A stretch of DNA of 8,750 nt, taken from the NCBI GenBank assembly GCA_945876015.1, contig CAMCNM010000068.1, positions 1-8,750 on the forward strand. Direction: 5' to 3'. Positions 1 through 6,246 of this stretch are shown piece after piece. How positions within the stretch are numbered: position 1 is the stretch's first letter; each line of letters opens with the position of its first letter. Below the pieces are notes generated by a model. It saw only the letters and a list, made by a program, of their open reading frames with translations. It did not search any database and was not told where the DNA came from. The position numbers and the translations under genes are program-made. Source of the stretch: Gemmatimonas phototrophica (GTDB taxonomy: Bacteria > Gemmatimonadota > Gemmatimonadetes > Longimicrobiales > Gaopeijiaceae).

Positions 1-1
1 C

Positions 2-1831
2 GGCTTCCAGCAGATGCTGCCGACCGACGTGACGCAGATCGACATCACTCGTGACTATAGCAACTTCACGGGCAGCCTGACCCTGAACTTCCTCCCCACG
101 AGCTGGCTCACGACGCGTGGCGTGTTGGGCCTGGACAAGGGATGGGAGACGGACGAAACGTTCTTCCCGCTCTACGTGAAGGTGTCCGGGACCGGCCCCG
201 GGACCTGCGGAATTCCGCAGGACCTGCAGAACGCCTGCGTCACGACCAACCTTCCCCGCCAGAACGAGGGCGAGCTGAATCACTCCAGGCCGACCACGCA
301 GTACGTCAGTCTGGACGTTGGCGCTACGGCGAAGTTCAACTTCATGGGCGACCGGCTCGGGACGGCGACCTCGGTCGGTGTCCAGTACTACGATCGGTAC
401 AGCGACCGCTTCGAAAACGTGGCCCGTGGATTCTCCTCGCCGCTTTCGACCACGGTCAACCAGGGCACGCTGAGCAAGTCGACCATCACGTATGAGCAGA
501 CCCAGAACAAGTCCGGGGGCATGTTCGTGCAGGAAGAGTTGAACTGGCAGCGTCGGCTGTTCATCACCGGCGCCCTTCGGTTCGACGGCAACTCTGCGTT
601 CGGCAGCGCGCTGAACCTCGAGATGTACCCCAAGATTTCGGGCACCTGGACGGTTTCTGACGAGCCCTTCTGGAACGTTGGATTCATCAACTCGCTGCGT
701 TTCCGGACCGCGTTCGGAGCCTCGGGCCGCCAGCCCGATACGTTCGCGCGCGTGACCCGTTACGCCGTGACGCAAGGTCCGGTCGGATCGTCGGCGCTGC
801 AGGGCGCCGGTGCCGGTAACGCCGACGTTCGTCCCGAGAGGAGTCAGGAGCTCGAGACCGGTTTCGACGTCTCGTTCTTTGATGGTCGGCTTTCGTCCGA
901 GTTCACGTATTTCTACAACAAGACGACGGATGCGCTGCTGAACGTGCCGACCGCGCCCAGCAACGGGGTGGCTGGCAGCATCGCGCAGAACGTTGGTCGG
1001 ATCGACGCCTGGGGTTGGGAGGAGGCGATTCATGCTCGACTCTACCAGAGCGACCTCGTCTCTGTCGGCCTCGACCTGACCGGAACGAACACCGACAACA
1101 TGATCAAGGACGTCGGGAACTACCCGGCCAGCGGCAACATCCAGGTAGGCTGGCCCTATCCGAATGTTACGACCCGGTATTTCATCACTGAAGCGGCGTA
1201 CGACCCGACCGGCAAGAAAGTGGACCCTTGGGGCAACAAGATCCTGGCCAAGTGCGATCCGGGCGTGAAGAGCACCGACGGCTTGGGCAGCGCGGCTGCG
1301 CACGGCCTGATGCAGGGCGGCGCTCCGGTCGATTGCCAGGCCAAGGACGCGAACGTGTTGCTCAGGGGCCGTGCCTTCTTCAACTACCAGTTCTCCGTCT
1401 CTCCTTCGGTCGACCTCTTCAACAACACCCTGAGCCTCAACGTGATGGCCGACGGCCAGTTCGGCAGGATCGGCAGTGAGGAGCGGGGTGCCGGACTTCG
1501 GTACGGCAACGGCTGGAACTATCGCTGCCATTGCGACGCGCTCGCGGAGGCGATGCTCCAGTACGGCGACGGCCGGTACGGGGCCGCGCCGGACTACGGC
1601 TTCATCAAGTTCCGCGAAGCCGGAATGCGCTACACGATTCCGGCCTCTCTCGCCGACCTCGTCGGTGCGAGCCGTGCGTCGCTGGCGATCGCGGGACGTG
1701 AGCTCGGGCTCTGGCGGAGAGAGAGCTACATCTGGAACTCTGCGATGACGGGCGACCCGGAGACGACGGATACGAACCGCATCATTCCTCCGCCCACGCG
1801 GTGGACGGCGGAGTTGAACGTCACGTTCTGA
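2..1831 (+). CDS. SusC/RagA-family TonB-dependent outer-membrane receptor, C-terminal part (5' end outside window)
   Basis: This is the outer-membrane barrel of a SusC-like receptor, which imports a large nutrient across the outer membrane using TonB/ExbBD energy with a SusD lipoprotein as lid. The frame is open from base 2 (Gly-Phe-Gln-Gln before the first ATG at 14), so that ATG is internal, not a start. Its first visible residue aligns with residue 442 of the second receptor at 6247, so signal peptide, plug and about 440 residues are missing to the left; 609 residues are visible. Family marks near the end are the FIKFREAGMRYTIP strand (1601-1642), the lone-residue-rich 'DPE' segment before the last strands, and the terminal ...LNVTF with a final Phe, the usual barrel assembly signal. 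Shared blocks with receptor 2 include GRQPD, FARVTRY and VGWPYPN. It differs by an extra ~19-residue loop with two cysteines (codons at 206 and 236). The SusD gene follows after 100 bases, probably in the same operon. Substrate unknown. Confidence 0.95.
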   Translation, partial: GFQQMLPTDVTQIDITRDYSNFTGSLTLNFLPTSWLTTRGVLGLDKGWETDETFFPLYVKVSGTGPGTCGIPQDLQNACVTTNLPRQNEGELNHSRPTTQYVSLDVGATAKFNFMGDRLGTATSVGVQYYDRYSDRFENVARGFSSPLSTTVNQGTLSKSTITYEQTQNKSGGMFVQEELNWQRRLFITGALRFDGNSAFGSALNLEMYPKISGTWTVSDEPFWNVGFINSLRFRTAFGASGRQPDTFARVTRYAVTQGPVGSSALQGAGAGNADVRPERSQELETGFDVSFFDGRLSSEFTYFYNKTTDALLNVPTAPSNGVAGSIAQNVGRIDAWGWEEAIHARLYQSDLVSVGLDLTGTNTDNMIKDVGNYPASGNIQVGWPYPNVTTRYFITEAAYDPTGKKVDPWGNKILAKCDPGVKSTDGLGSAAAHGLMQGGAPVDCQAKDANVLLRGRAFFNYQFSVSPSVDLFNNTLSLNVMADGQFGRIGSEERGAGLRYGNGWNYRCHCDALAEAMLQYGDGRYGAAPDYGFIKFREAGMRYTIPASLADLVGASRASLAIAGRELGLWRRESYIWNSAMTGDPETTDTNRIIPPPTRWTAELNVTF

Positions 1832-1847
1832 TCGGAGGCACGGGTGG

Positions 1848-1880
1848 CCGGGGCGCGCGGAGACTCCCGCGCGCCCCCGG
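1848..1880 (+). promoter_or_regulatory. GC-rich stem-loop between susC-like and susD-like genes
   Basis: Bases 1850-1860 (GGGGCGCGCGG) pair perfectly with 1867-1877 (CCGCGCGCCCC), leaving a 6-base loop; 1848-1849 and 1879-1880 can extend the stem past one bulged C. No T-run follows (TCACATCATC), so it is not a classical intrinsic terminator. I infer an intercistronic hairpin that could protect the 3' end of the receptor message or lower read-through, tuning receptor-to-lipoprotein ratio. The remaining bases of this spacer show only the SusD ribosome binding site. Confidence 0.6.
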
Positions 1881-1916
1881 TCACATCATCTCCCTGAATC
1901 ACACATCTTCAAACAC

Positions 1917-1923
1917 GAGAAGG
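1917..1923 (+). promoter_or_regulatory. Ribosome binding site deciding the SusD-like start
   Basis: GAGAAGG ends 2 bases before the ATG at 1926 but 8 bases before the ATG at 1932. The second spacing is normal and the first too tight, so the start at 1932 is preferred. The two starts are in the same frame and differ by only two residues. Confidence 0.55.
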
Positions 1924-1931
1924 CGATGAAC

Positions 1932-3500
1932 ATGCTCGGATATAGAAGCTTCAGAGGGAGCAGGGTGGCGGGCGCCGCGCTCGCGCTCGGCTTCACGCTG
2001 GCCATCGGCGGATGCGACAACATCTTCGACGTCGAGCTGCCCGCGCAGCTCACCGGTGATGCGTTGGAGGATCCGGTCGGCGCGGTCACCCAGATCAACT
2101 CGATCATCGTGATGTTCGAGAACTCGATGTCGAACTTCAAGTACACGGTCCACGGCCACGAGGACGGCGGCGAGGTCGTGTTGATGAGTCCGTCGATCGG
2201 ATCCGGGATATTTGGCTATACCGCCACGACGTCGGACTTTACGGCATCGACTGGCAACACCCCGGCGGGGGGCTTCATGCAGGCCCGACTGTTCGCGAAG
2301 AACCTGCACGAGAAGCTCGAAAAGACGTGGACGGTGGCGCAGGTGCCGCAGCGGGCGCGATATCTGGCCATCAGCTCGATGTACGAAGGCGCCACCTACG
2401 CCTGGATGGGCTCCACGCTCTGCGAGGGAGCATTGGACGGTGGCAAGATGTTGACCCAGGCCGACATGTACGCGCTGGCGGATCAGTACCTCACGCGTGC
2501 GATCACCGAGATCCAGGCGGCGGGGGGCGACTTCGCGATGCCGTTCAACATCACGAGCAGCGCCCTCACGATGGCGTACGGGTTCCGTGCGCAGAATAGC
2601 TGGATGTCCGGCAATCTGGCTGGAGCGAAGACCGACGCGGAAAAGGTCCCCAGCAAGTTCTACGCCTACATGACGCGCGAGGCCACGTCGACGCGACGGA
2701 ATCTGAACTATTACAACGGGCCTTCGGCCCGTTTCGCGTCCCTGCAGGGGGTCGTGGACTGGTGGGAGAGCGCGTCCTACCAGCCTAACCCCGCGACAGG
2801 CAAGAAATGGCCTGCGGTGATTCCGTTCACGGGCTACACCGACCTCGGGATCCTTCCAGACGGCCGCGCAGTGCGCGACGACGGTCTCCCGATCCGGCTG
2901 GCCGGGCCAGTTGGAGTGCTGTCGCTCGCGGAGAAGTATCGTAACGCGGCCGTCGAGGATGCAGCGGTGGCGGACCCGCGCGTTCCGTTCATTACCGGGA
3001 TCGTCGGCGGTAAGAGCTTCATCACGTTCATCGCCACGAAGTGGCCCAGCTGCGCGGTTTCCGTCTGCGGAAACTTTGGCGGTGGTTCGGGCGAGGCCGC
3101 GTACATTCCTCTGGTGAACTGGAAGGAGATGGTGCTGATCCGCGCGGAGGCGGAGGGTGGCCAGGGTGCCATCGACCGCGTCAACGAGATCCGTACCTCG
3201 GACGGCCTCCCCAAAGTGACGTACCTCGCTGCGACGGACAAAGACGGGATCAGGCGCATGATCATCGAGGAGCGACGCCGCGCCCTGTTCCAGGAGGGGC
3301 GGTTCTACTATACGAAGCTCAAGAACCTCGACCTGCTCTGGTTCCCGAGGCTTCAGGGCAGGATGCCCACGGCGGGCGCGCCGTATAGCGGCGGTGTGCG
3401 GATGACGATGCCCGACAACGAGTATCAGCTCAACACGAACATCGGTGACCTGAACAAGCGGGGCAGCGGGTGCGACGACGCGAACAAGCCGACGTTCTGA
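1932..3500 (+). CDS. SusD/RagB-family nutrient-binding outer-membrane lipoprotein
   Basis: This is the surface lipoprotein that caps the SusC-like barrel and captures its substrate. The N-terminus has a lipoprotein signal: Arg-rich n-region, hydrophobic stretch ALALGFTLAIGG, and lipobox IGGC with the lipidated Cys at 2013-2015 (residue 28 from this start, 30 from the ATG at 1926). The N-terminal half is alpha-helical in the SusD TPR-like manner (RYLAISSMYEGATYAWMGS and the following helices). The C-terminal RagB/SusD region is plain: WKEMVLIRAEAEGG (W399 in numbering from 1926), then ...INEIR-like VNEIRTSDGLP, then EERRRALFQEGR (residues 448-459), then a final segment with PDNEYQLNTNIGD matching the usual ending. 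Length (522 residues) is normal for the family. It lies 100 bases after the receptor and before a strong terminator, so it looks like the last gene of that operon. No ligand can be predicted from sequence alone. Confidence 0.93.
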   Translation: MLGYRSFRGSRVAGAALALGFTLAIGGCDNIFDVELPAQLTGDALEDPVGAVTQINSIIVMFENSMSNFKYTVHGHEDGGEVVLMSPSIGSGIFGYTATTSDFTASTGNTPAGGFMQARLFAKNLHEKLEKTWTVAQVPQRARYLAISSMYEGATYAWMGSTLCEGALDGGKMLTQADMYALADQYLTRAITEIQAAGGDFAMPFNITSSALTMAYGFRAQNSWMSGNLAGAKTDAEKVPSKFYAYMTREATSTRRNLNYYNGPSARFASLQGVVDWWESASYQPNPATGKKWPAVIPFTGYTDLGILPDGRAVRDDGLPIRLAGPVGVLSLAEKYRNAAVEDAAVADPRVPFITGIVGGKSFITFIATKWPSCAVSVCGNFGGGSGEAAYIPLVNWKEMVLIRAEAEGGQGAIDRVNEIRTSDGLPKVTYLAATDKDGIRRMIIEERRRALFQEGRFYYTKLKNLDLLWFPRLQGRMPTAGAPYSGGVRMTMPDNEYQLNTNIGDLNKRGSGCDDANKPTF

Positions 3501-3559
3501 CGATCGTCTTCGGAGGGTCGGCAGGTCCGACGCTCTGAGGTCGTGACTTGGCTGTGAAA

Positions 3560-3597
3560 AATGCGGGCCGAGCCGGATTGTCGGCTCGGCCCGCATT
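3560..3597. terminator. Bidirectional intrinsic terminator between convergent genes
   Basis: Bases 3560-3575 pair perfectly with 3582-3597 (16 bp, GC-rich core GCGGGCCGAGCCG) around the 6-base loop GATTGT. On the minus strand the stem runs straight into five T's (complement of 3557-3561), a textbook terminator for the glycosyltransferase gene ending at 3634. On the plus strand the tail is weaker (TTGCCTTTCTGG), but the stem should still stop transcription from the SusC/SusD unit ending at 3500. The rest of the 3501-3633 spacer shows nothing else convincing. Confidence 0.88.
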
Positions 3598-3633
3598 GCC
3601 TTTCTGGTCCGTTCGCTCTCCGGGGCCCTTCTG

Positions 3634-5889
3634 CTAGGGCGTGTCCTTCATACGGAGTGTAGTTGCGAGGTTGCTCTGTGCTTGTTCGAAGTCCGGGCTG
3701 ATCTCGAGCGCGCGGCGGAACTCGAGGATCGCCTCGTCCAGCTTGCCCTGGGAACCGAGAGCGCTCCCGAGTCCGTTGTACCCTTCCGCCAGGTTCGGCG
3801 CGAGCGCCACCACGGTACGGTAAGCCACAACGGCTTCGTCGACCTGACCGGCCGCGAGCAGCGCCTGGGCGAGATCATACTGCGTCGCGGCGTTCCTCGG
3901 ATCTAGCGCGACCGAGCGACGATACGCGGCGATTGCCCCGGGCCCATTTCCTTTCGACCATAGCGCGTGGCCCAGGTTGCGGTGCGGCTTAGCGGACGTG
4001 GAGTCGAGCGCGATCGCGCGTTGGAACTCCGCGATTGCGTCGTCCGTACGTCCCGAGCCGGCGAGCGCGATGCCCAGATTGTTGTGCGCTTCGGCCGAAC
4101 CTGGATCGTCGCGCAGTGCTTGCTCGAATTGGAGTGCGGCGCCGGCCGCGTCACCCCGGTCGAGCAGCAGGTTGCCCAGGTTGTAGCGCGCGTCGGTGAA
4201 GCCCGGCAGGAGCGTCAGCGCTTGCTCGTACGCCCGCGCCGCTTCGCCGACCTCGTTGTTCGCACGGAGGGCGGCGCCGAGGGCGCTGTAGGCCGGAGCG
4301 TAGTCCGGCCGCGCTTCGATCGCGCGGCGGGCGTGGTCGATCGCCTCTTGCGGCCGACGGTCCCCGAGCAGCACCACGCTCAGGTTGGTTTCGGAGACCG
4401 CCCGCATCTCGGTCGCGGAGACCAGGGGCCAATTCGCGAAGACGGCGGCGGTGACCACAGCGGCACCGGTCGTCATCCAAGCCCTCGGGGACAGTGCTTC
4501 GGTCTTGGCGCTCGTGGCCTTGCGGGACTGACGAAGCCGGGGCCCTAGAGCGGAGCGGATGGCCTCGGCGGCACCGACGATTCCGACAGCCGCGAACAGG
4601 GTGAGGAATGGCACCAGCGGATAACGGTAGCGCGCGAACACGTAGAACAGGACGACCGAGCCCGCGTACGCGAACGTGAGCGCGTAGAGCACCCAATACC
4701 GTCGGCGCTCGGACCAGGTGAGCGCCGCGCCGAGCACGCCGAGCGGAAGCAACACCCCGAATCTGCCGAGTGGCCCGAACAGTCGGAGCGGCGGCGACCA
4801 TTCCGCGTGGGTGGCCTGGTCCTCGGTGTCGATCACCTCCGTGTCGTTCGCCACCATCGCGACCTTCCGCGCGGTCAGCCGAAGCCACTCGGCTGGACTC
4901 GCCGCGGCGAACGCGACGGCTCGGCCAACCCAGTAGCGCGAGACTTCAGCGGGCGAGAGACGCCGGCCCAGTGCCTGCTCCGCGAGCGCTCTGGCGTCCT
5001 CCCGCTCGTACTCGAAGGTGGCGCGTCCGAACCGCAGCGGCTGGTACGTTCCGTTGGCGCTGGCGTGGTTCCCGATGTAGAGATTGGGCCCGAGCTGGGA
5101 CGTGGTGAGGTAGAAGCCTCGTGCGACGACGCTGTTGCGGATGGCCACGGGAGCCAACACCAGGGCGACGCCCCCGACGAACGCTGCCGCCCCGCGCAGC
5201 CGGGTCGCGGACGGGGCTGTTCGCACCAGGATCCAGGCGAGGATCACGCCGGCGAGGACGAGCGCGTTCTCTCGGGTGAGCGCGAGGCCGCCTACGGCCA
5301 GCCCGAGGCCGAGCCAGAGCCTCCCGGAAGGGGGACGCTTCCCGTCGGACTCGATCCGCGCGATCACCCAGAGTACGAGACACACGAAGAAGACGTCGAG
5401 CACCGCCTTCTGCATGAGACCGTCGAAGAAGATCGCGGGCGCGTAGAGCGCCAAGACCATTCCCGCCACGATTCCCACGCGCCGCGAGAACAGGCGACGG
5501 CCCGCGTCGGCGAGCAGCGCGCAGGAGCACGCCCCCACCACCGCCTGCGCGATTCGCACGAGCAGTAGGTCGCGCCCGACCAGCGTGTAGAGCGTGCCCA
5601 GGAAGTAAGGGTACAGCGGCGCCTGGTAGAAGACGTCCGAGCCGATCCAGTCGCCCCCGGCGATCCGCTGGGCCCACACGTCGTAGCCGCGCGAGTCACC
5701 CATGAGCAGGGTGAAGAAGGGCGCACCTCGAATCGCCAGGACGTGCGCGAGGCGGATCGCGAGCGCGATCCCGAAGACGGCGGTGGGGGCCACCCACGCG
5801 CTCCACGCGAGCGCGCTGACGGACGGCGCGCTCGCTTCCTCCCGGGGCGGTCCCGGGCGCGGCCGCGAGCCGATGTTTGTGCCTGGCAT
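3634..5889 (-). CDS. GT-C-fold membrane glycosyltransferase (PMT/ArnT-like) fused to seven C-terminal TPR repeats
   Basis: The 751-residue product has two parts. Residues ~30-445 form a polytopic membrane domain of the GT-C type: a first helix (~31-53), then an extracytoplasmic loop with GDSRGYD (D65 the likely catalytic/acidic residue) and FYQAPLYPYFLG (87-98), a run of helices to ~250, a large soluble loop (~252-370) and later helices including the RYRYPLVP signature (420-427) typical of ArnT/PMT-like enzymes. These enzymes move sugars from polyprenyl-phosphate donors to proteins or lipids. A further helix (~472-490) is followed by seven 34-residue TPR units exactly in tandem (499-736, bases 3682-4395) and a partial eighth. 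The TPRs probably sit in the periplasm and bind a protein partner or acceptor; topology is inferred. An in-frame TAA four codons upstream leaves 5889 as the only plausible start, yet no Shine-Dalgarno is seen. It is convergent with SusD and divergent from receptor 2. Acceptor and sugar are unknown; plain TPR-protein naming would miss the enzyme domain. Confidence 0.88.
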   Translation of the reverse strand: MPGTNIGSRPRPGPPREEASAPSVSALAWSAWVAPTAVFGIALAIRLAHVLAIRGAPFFTLLMGDSRGYDVWAQRIAGGDWIGSDVFYQAPLYPYFLGTLYTLVGRDLLLVRIAQAVVGACSCALLADAGRRLFSRRVGIVAGMVLALYAPAIFFDGLMQKAVLDVFFVCLVLWVIARIESDGKRPPSGRLWLGLGLAVGGLALTRENALVLAGVILAWILVRTAPSATRLRGAAAFVGGVALVLAPVAIRNSVVARGFYLTTSQLGPNLYIGNHASANGTYQPLRFGRATFEYEREDARALAEQALGRRLSPAEVSRYWVGRAVAFAAASPAEWLRLTARKVAMVANDTEVIDTEDQATHAEWSPPLRLFGPLGRFGVLLPLGVLGAALTWSERRRYWVLYALTFAYAGSVVLFYVFARYRYPLVPFLTLFAAVGIVGAAEAIRSALGPRLRQSRKATSAKTEALSPRAWMTTGAAVVTAAVFANWPLVSATEMRAVSETNLSVVLLGDRRPQEAIDHARRAIEARPDYAPAYSALGAALRANNEVGEAARAYEQALTLLPGFTDARYNLGNLLLDRGDAAGAALQFEQALRDDPGSAEAHNNLGIALAGSGRTDDAIAEFQRAIALDSTSAKPHRNLGHALWSKGNGPGAIAAYRRSVALDPRNAATQYDLAQALLAAGQVDEAVVAYRTVVALAPNLAEGYNGLGSALGSQGKLDEAILEFRRALEISPDFEQAQSNLATTLRMKDTP

Positions 5890-5899
5890 GTCCCAGGCA
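5880..5899 (-). promoter_or_regulatory. Inverted repeat enclosing the start codon of the glycosyltransferase-TPR gene
   Basis: TGCCTGG (5880-5886 on the plus strand) and CCAGGCA (5893-5899) are perfect 7-bp arms around a 6-base centre that contains the minus-strand ATG (5889-5887). In an RNA starting upstream, the start codon would lie in the loop of a hairpin; in DNA the palindrome could also be a repressor site. Both are inference. Just upstream on the gene's strand is a C8 tract (complement of 5908-5915) and no purine-rich binding site. Confidence 0.45.
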
Positions 5900-6068
5900 A
5901 GTTAGGAGGGGGGGGTGTCCCGAGCGAGCGGGCGTAACGGGGGGCAATTGCACCCTGTGGATTCCTTCAATCTGGCCGTCCGGAAGGGACGGGGCGGCGT
6001 TCTGTTGGCCATGGTTTCATGGGCCACCTTCGGCAAATCCCAATGGACACCCAAGGGGACAAAGGTGT

Positions 6069-6098
6069 TTGACAATCGTTCCGACGGGCCCCTAGTAT
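6069..6098 (+). promoter_or_regulatory. Sigma70-type promoter for the second SusC-like receptor
   Basis: TTGACA (6069-6074) is a perfect -35 box; TAGTAT (6093-6098) is a good -10 box at an 18-base spacing. Transcription would start near 6105, giving a leader of about 140 bases before the ATG at 6247. The surroundings are otherwise GC-rich, which makes this pairing stand out. Consensus boxes differ in some Bacteroidota, so the match supports a lineage using standard sigma70-like elements. Confidence 0.65.
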
Positions 6099-6113
6099 GG
6101 ATCGCGCAGATCC
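6099..6113 (+). promoter_or_regulatory. Inverted repeat over the predicted transcription start (possible operator)
   Basis: GGATC (6099-6103) and GATCC (6109-6113) form a perfect palindrome with a 5-base centre, directly after the -10 box. Its position over the start site suits a repressor operator, but arms of 5 bp can occur by chance. Confidence 0.3.
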
Positions 6114-6218
6114 GGCTCCCCATTGCCGGCTTTCGTCGTTCGTTTCCGGCAGGATCGCTGTTTCTCGCCCGTAGTGCTCCTCTCGGTAGGCTGCGTTCTT
6201 TTCCCCAGTCAGCCTGCC
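6112..6218 (+). promoter_or_regulatory. Structured 5' leader of the second receptor gene
   Basis: Two structured parts are visible. First, CCGGC (6112-6116), GCCGG (6125-6129) and CCGGC (6146-6150): the middle element can pair with either flank, so the two hairpins exclude each other. Second, 6185-6193 (GGTAGGCTG) pairs with 6210-6218 (CAGCCTGCC) in a 9-bp stem with one G-U pair and a pyrimidine-rich 16-base loop. It ends about 18 bases before the ribosome binding site. I do not recognise a known riboswitch; a regulatory role is inference. Confidence 0.35.
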
Positions 6219-6236
6219 CTCTGGAATCCCAAGCCC

Positions 6237-6243
6237 AGGAGGG
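6237..6243 (+). promoter_or_regulatory. Strong Shine-Dalgarno of the second receptor gene
   Basis: AGGAGGG lies 3-4 bases before the ATG at 6247. The spacing is on the short side, but this is the best match near the signal-peptide start and fixes it. Confidence 0.7.
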
Positions 6244-6246
6244 ACC

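Larger units (their letters stand above)
5890..6246. other. Divergent intergenic region
   Basis: This 357-base gap separates the start of the glycosyltransferase gene from the start of the second receptor. The right half holds a clear plus-strand promoter and a structured leader, listed separately. The left half (about 5900-6060) holds the G8 run (5908-5915), a G6 run (5939-5944) and no convincing minus-strand -35/-10 pair, so the promoter of the glycosyltransferase gene is not identified. Open frames crossing this gap have no family features or binding sites and are taken as chance. Confidence 0.6.

Noticed and set aside
14..16. ATG at 14 as the start of the first receptor
   Set aside because: The frame is open to the window edge, and the preceding residues Gly-Phe-Gln align with mid-barrel residues of receptor 2, so the gene begins well to the left.
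1899..3596. 565-codon open frame on the minus strand opposite the SusD-like gene
   Set aside because: Its product is Arg/His/Val-rich with no recognisable domain, it begins inside the terminator stem, and it lies wholly against a gene with clear family motifs. Long antisense frames arise from GC-biased third positions.
4807..5568. 253-codon plus-strand frame inside the glycosyltransferase gene
   Set aside because: Gly/Arg/Glu/His-rich and without family features, while the opposite frame encodes coherent membrane helices.
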